Assembly (NCBI GenBank): GCA_937960715.1
Contig: CALGOO010000008.1
Location: 1 to 15,080 of the forward strand
Source of the DNA: an uncultured Candidatus Competibacteraceae bacterium
Lineage (GTDB): Bacteria > Pseudomonadota > Gammaproteobacteria > Competibacterales > Competibacteraceae
Direction of reading: 5' to 3'
Length of the DNA stretch: 15,080 nt
In this document: positions 7,980 to 14,049 of the stretch, in pieces
Position numbering within the stretch: the stretch's first letter is position 1
How the letters are laid out: every line of letters begins with the position of its first letter
Program-made: the position numbers and the translations under genes
Notes under the pieces: model-generated
Told to the model about the DNA's origin: nothing
What the model saw: only the letters and a program-made list of their open reading frames with translations
The model's database searches: none

Positions 7980-8708
7980 ATGAATCGGGAATATCATAGG
8001 TGGTATAGCCATCGGGTTCACCGTGACATGGAACTGCTGGTGTTCGGTCATGCCGGCGCCAAGGTGCTGGTGTTTCCCACCCGCTGCGCGCGGTTTCACG
8101 AGTACGAGGACATCGGGCTGGTGGCGGCGTTGGGCGACAAGATCGAACACGGTCACTTGCAATTATATTGCGTGGACAGTATCGACCAGGAAAGCTTCTA
8201 TTGTTTCTGGAACCACCCCCAGGACCGCGTTCGTCGGCATCTGCAGTACGAAGCCTACCTGCTTCATGAAGTACTGCCGTTGATGTGGGCCAGGAACCGG
8301 CATCCTTGCGTGATCTCGCACGGGTGCAGTTTCGGGGCGTTTCACGCAATCAATTTCGCCTTCCGCCATCCGCATTGTTTCAGCAAGGTGGTCGCTTTGA
8401 GCGGCCGCTACGATCTAACCCGGCCCGTCGAGGATTTTCGAGGGCTATTCGACGGGCATTACGACGAGCTGATCTATTACAACACGCCCAGCCATTTTCT
8501 GCCCAATGTTCACGATCAGGGGTTGCTTCATCAATTGCGGCGGCTGGATATCGTGCTCACCATCGGCGACGCCGACCCGTTTATGGAAAACAACCGACAA
8601 TTTAGCGACGCCTTGTGGAACAAGGGCATCTGGCACGCGCTGCATCTCTGGCGGGGCCGCGCCCACAGTGCCTCTTCTTGGCGCAAGATGGTCGGGTTGT
8701 ACGTTTGA
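7980..8708 (+). CDS. Putative esterase, alpha/beta-hydrolase fold (esterase D-like)
   Basis: Cytoplasmic alpha/beta hydrolase of 242 aa, resembling the putative-esterase (PF00756-type) family. The nucleophile elbow is G115-C116-S117-F118-G119 in SHGCSFGAFHAINFAFRHP. A probable acidic residue lies in TIGDADPFMEN (about 197-199), and the probable catalytic histidine is H229 in RGRAHSASSWRKM. Relatives I recall have an aromatic HDWPWW-like motif at that last site, so the Ser/Ala-rich version is a local variant. I chose ATG at 7980 because family similarity begins at NREYHRW. TTG at 7974 is an alternative, and AAGGG at about 7957-7961 lies rather far upstream for either. Substrate unknown. It stands alone, with an AT-rich upstream region that could hold its promoter. 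Confidence 0.8.
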   Translation: MNREYHRWYSHRVHRDMELLVFGHAGAKVLVFPTRCARFHEYEDIGLVAALGDKIEHGHLQLYCVDSIDQESFYCFWNHPQDRVRRHLQYEAYLLHEVLPLMWARNRHPCVISHGCSFGAFHAINFAFRHPHCFSKVVALSGRYDLTRPVEDFRGLFDGHYDELIYYNTPSHFLPNVHDQGLLHQLRRLDIVLTIGDADPFMENNRQFSDALWNKGIWHALHLWRGRAHSASSWRKMVGLYV

Positions 8709-8728
8709 ATGTCTTTGCCGCCCTTGGT

Positions 8729-8776
8729 CAATAGCCTGGCTAGGGCGACTTTTTTCGATTGATCGCCAGCCTATTG
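8729..8776. terminator. Bidirectional terminator-like inverted repeat
   Basis: Arms CAATAGCCTGGC (8729-8740) and GCCAGCCTATTG (8765-8776) match at 11 of 12 positions and enclose a smaller GGCGA/TCGCC stem with a TTTTTT run. It sits between the convergent esterase and binding-protein genes, and the right arm overlaps the last codons of the binding protein. Confidence 0.45.
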
Positions 8777-10048
8777 CCTGGCCAGTTTGTACGAGCCCAG
8801 GTTTATATGATTCAAGGAGATCAAGGTCGAACCTGGATTCCCTTTGGTGAAATCGATCTTCAGTCCTCCCAGATCGAAGGGGCTTTGGCGGGCCGCCTTG
8901 ATGAAGTTGGCGCCCGTCACGGGGTCCTTCATGGAATTCAGGATCACCATGAACATGCGCCCCACAATATAGCCTTCCAGGCTGATATGGTTCAAGGAAT
9001 CTCCCAGCGCGGTTTTGGCATCGACCACGATCGGAAGAGATGAATTCAACTCTGGCACTACTTGGCTGACCACCATATCTTTTTCGATACCGTAAGACTT
9101 TAGATAGCTGTTGATTGAATAACCAGCGGCTGTAATCGACACCGCGCCATAAGACCAGGACTCATTTTTATGGTGCGCATAGGCGATGAAATCAGCGGCA
9201 ACTTTTGGGATAGCCAACAGGATGACAAACTTGCATTGATTTCCACTTTCCCGTTCCCAATTCTTCAGGGACAAATAACCATCCCTGATGAACACGGTTT
9301 CATACTGATAGAACCCAACTGGCCCAATGCTGTTGAGCGCTGGATTGATCCCGCCCATCATCATGTCAAGGACATGATTTAACTTGTCGATTGTGGTTTG
9401 TGTGCCTGGAAGCTTTTCCAAGGTCGCTTTCAGACCGTTGACGCCCGCCATGCCAAAGACGTCGTTTTGAGCGAAAATACAAGCTTGGGTTGCCTTGGCA
9501 TCATTTTTCGTTACGAAATGATCGATGAGCGCGATGACTTCCTGAGCGGTATTCGGACGATAGCTCAACATGTTTTCGGCGTCGAAGTCGCCCATCGTGT
9601 AGAAGCCCATGGCCGGTATCTGATTAGCTTCCAACACCTTCATCAACTTAAGGGTCGAGACCGATCCGACGTTGCCCAGCATGAGAAAGACACCCTTGTC
9701 CATCAATTCCCTGGCGGCCTGAACGGTAGTGATCGGGTCGTTGGAGTCGTTGATGACCTCAAACCCTATTTTTCTACGACCCTTGGCGGGTTGGCTTTTC
9801 AAGGCGGCTTCAATTCCTTTTTTCATGTTGGTGCTATAGTAATTAAGATCATGGAAGAGATAGTCATCGGTTAATTGCATTGTGGATCCTATAAGAATAT
9901 TCATGTCTTCCTTTTTGCCGAAATCCACTTCAGCCGACAGGGCTATTTTAGGTACAAGAATGTGAGAAATCATGAACAATCCGAGCAAGATTCCTGACCA
10001 TTTCCTCCGTATAAAACTCGTGTTCTTTGGGTGTTTTGTCAAGCGCAT
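8771..10048 (-). CDS. Periplasmic substrate-binding protein, branched-chain amino acid type (Peripla_BP_6-like), orphan
   Basis: Exported type I periplasmic binding protein of 425 aa. ATG at 10048 is chosen because AGAGGA lies 9 bp upstream; a TTG at 10075 and an ATG at 10057 are in frame but fit worse. The signal peptide covers about residues 1-39, ending ALSA|E. Typical fold elements follow: ILIGSTMQLTDD near the N-terminus, KKGIEAALKSQP, FEVINDSNDPITTVQAAREL (the usual DD..P..A...A..L segment), VFLMLGNVGSVSTL, IPAMGFYTMGDFDAENMLSY and ACIFAQNDVFGMAGVNGLKA. No permease or ATPase gene lies beside it, so it may feed a distant ABC transporter or a sensor. By eye the gene is clearly richer in A+T than its neighbours, which hints at transfer. 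Ligand unknown. Confidence 0.82.
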   Translation of the reverse strand: MRLTKHPKNTSFIRRKWSGILLGLFMISHILVPKIALSAEVDFGKKEDMNILIGSTMQLTDDYLFHDLNYYSTNMKKGIEAALKSQPAKGRRKIGFEVINDSNDPITTVQAARELMDKGVFLMLGNVGSVSTLKLMKVLEANQIPAMGFYTMGDFDAENMLSYRPNTAQEVIALIDHFVTKNDAKATQACIFAQNDVFGMAGVNGLKATLEKLPGTQTTIDKLNHVLDMMMGGINPALNSIGPVGFYQYETVFIRDGYLSLKNWERESGNQCKFVILLAIPKVAADFIAYAHHKNESWSYGAVSITAAGYSINSYLKSYGIEKDMVVSQVVPELNSSLPIVVDAKTALGDSLNHISLEGYIVGRMFMVILNSMKDPVTGANFIKAARQSPFDLGGLKIDFTKGNPGSTLISLNHINLGSYKLARQ

Positions 10049-10438
10049 GTGAATCATTCCTCTTGGAAAAGACAATAGGATATTGAGGTGTTCGTAGAGT
10101 GATGAATGTTAGTCTGAAATGATGACGTCTTTATGAAGAGGGGGATGGTTTTTATCGGACTTCCAATTCAGCTAATAATTTAGGTTTTCTCAGGAAGACG
10201 TTAATCGGTTGTTAATTTGGAGCTACGGCTAATGGTTTTTTTTGGTACTTTGCATATCTAGCCACACATTCGTTTATCCATCTTTCCAGGTATCGAAGGT
10301 CGACGTGGCCCGCGCGTTATGCTTCCTGGAAAGGCTGCGGCAGCTAAAACCCATCCCCGATTTTCATCAAACCATAACAGATTGGTGAGATGATTAACGC
10401 GATCTTCAACCCAAATATCGTTGCCAATCGCCACCATC
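10049..10438. other. Divergent intergenic region, partly AT-rich
   Basis: About 390 bp between the divergent binding-protein and phnW genes. The half nearest the binding protein is AT-rich (T-tracts around 10195 and 10238) and probably holds promoters for that gene. The half nearest phnW has higher GC. A 62-codon minus-strand frame (10258-10446) overlaps the phnW start but shows no recognisable motif. No confident -35/-10 pair, operator or RNA gene was identified. Confidence 0.4.
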
Positions 10439-11596
10439 ATGAACAAATCTTGTGAGTCCCAAGATCCCTATCTACTAACCCCCGGCCCATTGACCACGTC
10501 GATGGAGACCAAAACCGCCATGCTGCGCGACTGGGGCTCCTGGGACGACGATTTCAACGAATTGACCGCCGGGGTTTGTCGCCATCTGCTTTCGGTGGCC
10601 CACGCCGAAGACACCCACGTTTGCGTGCCCTTGCAGGGCAGTGGAACCTACGCCGTGGAAGCGGCGCTGGCGACCCTGCTGCCGTGGGACGGCAAGGCGC
10701 TGGTGCTGATGAACGGCGCTTACGGCCAGCGCATGGCTCGCATTCTCCAGTACCTGGGCCGCGAGTTCGCCACGCTGGACATGGGCGACTACCTGCCGCC
10801 GCCACCCGAGCGGGTCGAAGCCATGCTGGCGGTCGACCCGGACATCACGCACGTCGCGGTGGTCCACTGCGAAACGTCCTCCGGCATCCTCAATCCCTTG
10901 GAGGCCATCGCCGAGGTCGTCCGCCGCCAGAAACGGCGGCTGTTCGTGGACGCCATGAGTTCCTTCGGCGCGCTGCCGGTGGATGCGCGCGAACTACCCT
11001 TCGACGGGCTGGTATCCTCGGCCAACAAATGCTTCGAGGGCGTGCCCGGTTTCGGCTTCGCTCTCCTGCGGCGCGATGCGCTGGAACAATGCGCCAGCAA
11101 CGCCCATTCCCTGAGCCTCGATCTGTACGACCAATGGTTGTATCTGGAACGGACCGGCCAATGGCGCTTCACGCCGCCGACCCATGTGGTGGCGGCCTTC
11201 GCCAGCGCTCTGGAGCAGCACGCGGCCGAAGGCGGCGCGAATGGCCGACTGGCGCGCTACGCCCACAACAAAACCGTGCTGGTCGAGGGGATGCGGGCGA
11301 TGGGTTTTCGCACCCTTTTGGAGGACCGCTGGTTGTCGCCGATCATCGTCACTTTCCACGCGCCGGGTCATCCCAACTTCGACTTCAAGGTTTTTTACCA
11401 GTCGATCAAGCGGCGCGGTTTCATCATCTATCCCGGCAAGCTGACCGAGGTGGACAGTTTCCGCATCGGTTGCATCGGCCAGTTGTTCGAGGAGCAGATG
11501 CGCGGCGTGCTGGCCGCGATCCGCGCCACGCTGGACGAGATGGGCATTCCGGACGGTTCGCCCTGGCCAGAGGATCTCGAAAAGCCGGTCTTTTGA
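10439..11596 (+). CDS. phnW: 2-aminoethylphosphonate--pyruvate transaminase
   Basis: PLP-dependent class V aminotransferase that converts 2-aminoethylphosphonate and pyruvate to phosphonoacetaldehyde and alanine, the first step of AEP breakdown, and reversible in principle. The N-terminal signature LLTPGPLTTS (12-21) is followed by AMLRDWGSWDDDFN (27-40). VDAMSSFGALP carries the expected PLP-ring aspartate D171. SSANKCFEGVPGFGF carries the Schiff-base lysine K197. A C-terminal substrate segment includes GFIIYPGKLTEVDSFRIGCIGQ. Its 385 aa are normal. I take ATG at 10439 (MNKSCESQDPYLL); TTG at 10421 is in frame, and no strong ribosome site precedes either. The partner hydrolase phnX is absent from this window, so the downstream step must be encoded elsewhere or replaced. 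Confidence 0.93.
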   Translation: MNKSCESQDPYLLTPGPLTTSMETKTAMLRDWGSWDDDFNELTAGVCRHLLSVAHAEDTHVCVPLQGSGTYAVEAALATLLPWDGKALVLMNGAYGQRMARILQYLGREFATLDMGDYLPPPPERVEAMLAVDPDITHVAVVHCETSSGILNPLEAIAEVVRRQKRRLFVDAMSSFGALPVDARELPFDGLVSSANKCFEGVPGFGFALLRRDALEQCASNAHSLSLDLYDQWLYLERTGQWRFTPPTHVVAAFASALEQHAAEGGANGRLARYAHNKTVLVEGMRAMGFRTLLEDRWLSPIIVTFHAPGHPNFDFKVFYQSIKRRGFIIYPGKLTEVDSFRIGCIGQLFEEQMRGVLAAIRATLDEMGIPDGSPWPEDLEKPVF

Positions 11597-11853
11597 AAAC
11601 CGGTGCTTGCTTGGTCAGAGGTTTTTATATCAGGACTTTCGCTAAACCCGTAAATTCGTCATACCCGCAAAAGCGGGCATCCAATCTTTTCAGCAGCTTG
11701 CTGGATTCCCGCTGGCGCGGGAATGACGGAAAGCGAAAGTCCTGTATATATATCCACGTCAGGAAGACTATCCTTCCATGGCTCAGATTCCAGCCCTCAT
11801 GTCGATGGCTGGGTCAGATGAATCGTCGCCACGACCTCCTCTCCATCCGTATC
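11597..11853. other. Gene-free junction between phnW and the cassette array
   Basis: No convincing ORF. Just after phnW, a bulged stem around 11580-11608 (AGCCGGT / ACCGGTGCT) may weakly terminate transcription. Palindromic element A fills the middle. The part from 11750 to 11853 shows nothing recognisable; it could be the edge of the cassette region or eroded cassette DNA. Confidence 0.4.
11631..11744. repeat. Nested palindromic (REP/MITE-like) element A
   Basis: The outer inverted repeat CAGGACTTTCGCT / AGCGAAAGTCCTG (13 bp, perfect) encloses a 71-bp palindromic core at 11658-11728. The core runs CGTCAT..CCCGC-GCGGG..ATCCA to TGGAT..CCCGC-GCGGG..ATGACG. TATAT flanks both ends (11626-11630 and 11745-11749) and could be a target duplication, but the flanks are AT-simple. 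It contains no ORF, so any mobility would need a transposase elsewhere. Confidence 0.65.
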
Positions 11854-12059
11854 GTTGAACGATAAAGCTCGCCGGCGGAGCGTAGCAGAGTCCGGTGCAG
11901 CACCAAAGTTATACCAATTCTGAATAGGTTTTCGTCATTCCCGCGAATGCGGGAATCCAGGCAGCCGCTGAAAAACTGGATACCCGCTTTCGCGGGTATG
12001 ACGAACAGTGTGGTTTTTGATCTGAAAAAGATAAAACCTATCGGGAAACGGTATTAGGC
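11854..12059 (-). other. attC-like site 1, split by palindromic element B
   Basis: Read on the minus strand, the left core is interrupted: GCC-TAA at 12059-12054, then 142 bp of element B, then TAAC from 11911. Without the insert and one TTA copy, the site starts GCCTAAC and continues through CACCGGACTCTGCTACGC to a degenerate right core GTTCAAC at 11860-11854. The interior strongly resembles attC-like site 3: both contain the plus-strand stem GCGGAGCGTAGC(A/G)GAGTCCG, and the spacing from stem to right core is 14 bp in both. The reconstructed site is about 64 bp. Confidence 0.55.
11912..12053. mobile_element. MITE-like palindromic element B inserted in an attC-like site
   Basis: A 142-bp element without ORF. 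Terminal inverted repeats of 21 bp begin TACC and end GGTA and match at about 16 of 21 positions (TACC..TT....ATAGGTTTT). They surround a 71-bp palindromic core (11933-12003) of the same family as in element A. TTA occurs directly at both ends (11909-11911 and 12054-12056) and fits a 3-bp target duplication. Joining the flanks with one TTA gives AAAGTTAGGC, a perfect attC core. The stop codon of the adjoining small gene lies in the right TTA copy. Confidence 0.6.
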
Positions 12060-12245
12060 TTGAGATTTTTCGCCGGCATACTGCAACACCTTGGCCTTAC
12101 GTGGCGGTAATGAAACCACCCGCTCCGGGTGTATTGCTTGCTTTTTCATAAGGTCTTCAAAAATAGCCTCAATATCGTAGTTAAACTGGCGGGCATACTC
12201 ATCTCTGAGAGTGCGGGTTTCGGCAACAATCGGGTCTTTCCACAT
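12054..12245 (-). CDS. Small putative antitoxin partner of a PIN-domain toxin
   Basis: 63-aa acidic/basic helical protein (MWKDPIVAETRTLRDEYARQ...). Small proteins beginning MWKDPIVxETRxxRDEYAxxFNYD are, to my knowledge, common next to PIN-domain toxins, so an antitoxin role is inferred from that and from position. It has an excellent ribosome site (GGAGGA) and begins 2 bp after the stop of the truncated toxin frame, so the two were translationally linked. Its stop TAA lies in GCC-TAA, the left core of the split attC-like site, so the gene ends exactly where the cassette ends. It looks intact although its toxin lacks the N-terminus. Confidence 0.7.
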   Translation of the reverse strand: MWKDPIVAETRTLRDEYARQFNYDIEAIFEDLMKKQAIHPERVVSLPPRKAKVLQYAGEKSQA

Positions 12246-12247
12246 CT

Positions 12248-12592
12248 TTAATCCTCCGTAAGCTCGAGTGGTGTACAGATGACAGGTGGCTCGTAACCAA
12301 GTGCCCGGCAGGTGGCTTCGATTTTAGGCCGGGTATGTGAGTTGGCAATGTGCGTGCAATTCCACGTCAGCAAATACTCGGCGCCGTTCGCGACAGCAAT
12401 AGCTACATGGTAAGCGTCTGCCTCGGCTTTCGGCGGCAGTGCATGATTTTGGATGAGTGCCTCCGCCAAACTCCGAACTTCGTGAGAAGTTGGAGTAATG
12501 GCAACCACTAAACGGCGCTGTGCCGCTTCTGGATGGCCTTTGCTGGCTTCAGATATGACGAGTTCAGATACAAAAACGCTGTAATTTGGGCG
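12248..12592 (-). pseudogene. 5'-truncated PIN-domain (VapC-like) toxin
   Basis: The frame is open for 114 codons but begins abruptly after a stop at 12593-12595, without a start codon. Annotating from a GTG at 12508 would hide the upstream homologous part. It reads YSVFVSELVISEASKGHPEA, then AEADAYHVAIAVANGAEYLLTWNCTHIAN and ICTPLELTED. This aligns with residues from about 40 onward of the full-length toxin at 14216-14713 (ELYISEESIIELSSGD, GDAIHLAYASYYKIDFLLTWNCNHLAN, TTPLELF). The missing first ~40 residues include the first catalytic aspartate (YLDSTIPSYL in the other copy). The break coincides with the edge of the 59-bp repeat. Nuclease activity is probably lost. Confidence 0.75.
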
Positions 12593-12593
12593 T

Positions 12594-12652
12594 CAAGCAG
12601 CGGATCGTATCCGCCGCCCCGTTGTCACGGGCGCGGAGCGACCGCGACAACG
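12594..12652. repeat. 59-bp repeat, copy 1
   Basis: Matches 14908-14966 at about 54 of 59 positions, counted by eye. It contains two stems: GCAGCGGATCGTATCCGCCGC, and CGTTGTC...GACAACG around a GCGCGGAGCG loop. On the minus strand it begins at the GTTGTCG right core of attC-like site 2 and ends where the truncated toxin frame starts. Confidence 0.75.
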
Positions 12653-12703
12653 ACCAAGCTCAGTCACCGACGTCAGCCGGTCGGCTGGAGCGCTTGGTTA
12701 GGC
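12645..12703 (-). other. attC-like site 2
   Basis: On the minus strand a perfect left core GCCTAAC (12703-12697) is followed by CAAGCGCTC, an imperfect stem (AGCCGAC/GTCGGTGACT), then GAGCTTGG and GTTGTCG (12651-12645). CAAGC/GCTTG forms the L pair next to the cores. The right core keeps GTT but departs from GTTRRRY. Total 59 bp. It overlaps the 3' end of the BrnT-partner gene. Confidence 0.6.
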
Positions 12704-12917
12704 GGTTTGAAGCTTCGGCTATCTCTAGCAGATAACGAAGGGCTTTGTTGACAGCTTCGTCGTTTGGGAAAGCTCGTGCAATATCTGGTTCAAGGAGGAC
12801 AACATTACTTTCTTCTTTGATGCGATTCGCGTATTTGCCACGCACAATTTCCCCAAAGTCCGACCTTTTATATTCAGGGCGAAGCTCGTCCGCCATTTCT
12901 GACTTAACCTTCTTCAT
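12660..12917 (-). CDS. Antitoxin-like partner of BrnT, C-terminus encoded by attC-like DNA
   Basis: 85-aa protein beginning MKKVKSEMADELRPEYKRSD. I chose the start at 12917 because GAGGC precedes it and it overlaps the brnT stop by 14 nt, a usual TA arrangement. The segment VRGKYANRIKEESNVVLLEPDIARAFPNDEAVNKALRYLLE (25-65) resembles small proteins that, to my knowledge, often accompany BrnT (LRPEYD..VRGKY...NxVxLxPDVAxAFP). It is not the classical ribbon-helix-helix BrnA sequence. From R72 to the stop the codons are provided by the attC-like left core and stem, so residues 72-85 (RLTKRSSRPADVGD) look like an acquired tail. Antitoxin function is inferred from the context. Confidence 0.72.
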   Translation of the reverse strand: MKKVKSEMADELRPEYKRSDFGEIVRGKYANRIKEESNVVLLEPDIARAFPNDEAVNKALRYLLEIAEASNRLTKRSSRPADVGD

Positions 12918-13176
12918 AAATTTGCCTCTCAGCATTTGTTGCTAATCGTGCGGATATGATTCGAATCGAATTTCCGTGCTCCGTGTGAGCTACTGCAAGC
13001 AAACGGCCCCGCGCGGAAACGCCAAATGTCACAAAACGGTCTTCATCTTCCGAATGATCAGGATCGTGCGCAGTAGCAGAAAAAGTATCGCGCAACGCGC
13101 TAGATGCTTCTTCAAAGCTGACACCGTGCTTGCGGTGGTTTGCTGCGGCCTTTTTCGTATCCCACACAAAGCTCAT
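12904..13176 (-). CDS. brnT: BrnT family toxin
   Basis: 90-aa toxin of the BrnT family, a RelE-fold ribonuclease that inhibits translation in its type II toxin-antitoxin system. Motifs: FVWDTKKAAANHRKHGVSFEEA (read from residue 3; KHGVSFEEA is the hallmark), HSEDEDRF (41-48), SARGRLLAVAHTE, and RIISARLATNAERQIYEEG (72-90). ATG at 13176 gives the normal family start (MSFVWD). Upstream in-frame codons to 13239 lack family similarity. A weak GGATAG precedes it. It overlaps the partner gene by 14 nt. All expected motifs are present, so the toxin appears intact. Confidence 0.88.
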   Translation of the reverse strand: MSFVWDTKKAAANHRKHGVSFEEASSALRDTFSATAHDPDHSEDEDRFVTFGVSARGRLLAVAHTEHGNSIRIISARLATNAERQIYEEG

Positions 13177-13437
13177 AACTATCCAATGACTGTTAGACCG
13201 ATTTTTATATGTTGGGTTGCCAAAAAGACGGCAACCCAACCTACACGCTATCCTGCATCAGTCAATAGGACGCGACTGCGTGCCAGTTCACACTCAGAAA
13301 AAGGTACGCGATGCGTACCTTACTTGGCTTACGCTTCATTAGAGTGCCTTAAAGCAAAATTGGCGGGCTTCTCTTTGCGCTACCCGCCCTACGCGCTATC
13401 GGAATCGGCGGGTTCTGGTCAAGGTTCTTGGTATAAG
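13177..13437. repeat. Cluster of short GTAGG-type palindromic repeats
   Basis: Gene-free 261 bp holding three palindromes. GTTGGGTTGCC / GGCAACCCAAC (13211-13240) and AAGGTACGC / GCGTACCTT (13301-13321) have perfect arms. GGCGGG..CCCGCC lies in a 35-bp unit (13362-13396) that recurs at 14819-14853 with 3 mismatches. On the minus strand each begins GTAGG or GTAAGG. A lone GTCTAAC (13198-13192) fits RYYYAAC but has no paired right core; it may be a relic of a lost attC-like site between the two genes flanking this gap. Confidence 0.6.
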
Positions 13438-13969
13438 TCAATACTTGCCGATCCTATCCAAGGCCTTCGCCAAGTTCTGGATATCCTTCAAAGTTGCTTC
13501 CCGGTCGTGAGCCCCCAGAGCTTTATCAAGAAATCTGCCAAGGGCACTTTTCACGGCGCCATCGTTCAGATCGACAACCGCTGTCTTTGCGCGCAAGAGT
13601 GTCTCCCGCCCCTCCGGATAAAGCCTGCAAGCATGATCGATTCTCGCCAACAGGTCAGGGATTGGGGGTTCTTCGTTCCGAGAGTTCCTGTAGATCCGAT
13701 ATGAACGGTATTCAAAAACAGCCACAAGGGCAAAGATCGCCCCGAAGAATCCAAGAAGCCCTACAGCTTTCCAATAAACGCCGGGATCGTCTTCGCGGGT
13801 GTAAGCTTTATTGTAACCGCGATGTGATGAGGCTCTATATGGCTTGCTCCAGCCATCAGAGGTGGTTTCAACAACCGCGCCTTCAACCAATGCTCAAGAA
13901 GCCGAAGCACAATGCTGCTGGTGTGCCCAATCCAAGTGCAGCAATCAGATGGCTGCGTTTCTTGGTCAT
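13438..13969 (-). pseudogene. Frameshifted two-TM membrane protein, unknown family
   Basis: ATG at 13969 opens a 28-codon frame (MTKKRSHLIAALGLGTPAAL..FLSIG) that looks like a signal anchor. It stops, and the next frame carries on at once with VEGAVVETTSDGWSKPY and runs to 13438. Removing one G of the GG pair at 13888-13887 joins them as ..GFLSIVEGAVV.., giving a 176-aa protein. The fusion would have an N-terminal anchor and a short extracytoplasmic loop. A second TM (about VGLLGFFGAIFALVAVFEY) and a soluble helical C-terminal part (PPIPDLLARIDHACRLYPEG...) follow. No family recognised. It could be a true frameshift mutation, a sequencing error, or two short genes; a TTG start at 13890 would give the second frame alone. 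Confidence 0.6.
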
Positions 13970-13989
13970 CTGTGCTTTTCTATGTTCAT

Positions 13990-14049
13990 GCCCAACGCCA
14001 ACGTTCAGCAGCGGAGCGTAGCGGAGTCCGCTGCAACAACCAGTTAGGC
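13990..14049 (-). other. attC-like site 3 (best match to consensus)
   Basis: On the minus strand the left core GCCTAAC (14049-14043) and right core GTTGGGC (13996-13990) both fit RYYYAAC and GTTRRRY. Between them lies a stem-forming interior (TTGCAGCGGACTCCGC...GCGGAGCGTAGCG.. on the opposite strand), total 60 bp. The stop codon of the upstream small gene is the TAA inside the left core. The next cassette starts directly after GTTGGGC. Confidence 0.72.

Noticed and set aside
7354..8349. 331-codon minus-strand ORF across the cytochrome end and esterase start
   Set aside because: It spans two well-supported plus-strand genes and the spacer; its composition is typical of an antisense shadow.
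10258..10446. 62-codon minus-strand ORF divergent from phnW
   Set aside because: No recognisable motif, no good ribosome site, and its first codons overlap the phnW start. It is retained only as part of the intergenic description.
10576..11865. 429-codon plus-strand ORF overlapping phnW
   Set aside because: It lies in another frame of phnW, is Arg/Gly-rich without domain signals, and runs into the palindromic element.
11658..12003. Possible CRISPR array because of repeated CCCGC/GCGGG units
   Set aside because: Only two cores with inverted symmetry and different flanks, and no regular spacer-repeat pattern. They are palindromic REP/MITE-like elements.
13211..13240. GTTGGGTTGCC palindrome as an attC site
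   Set aside because: The arms are perfect and short with an 8-base loop and lack the unpaired bases and L boxes of attC. It fits a small palindromic repeat better.
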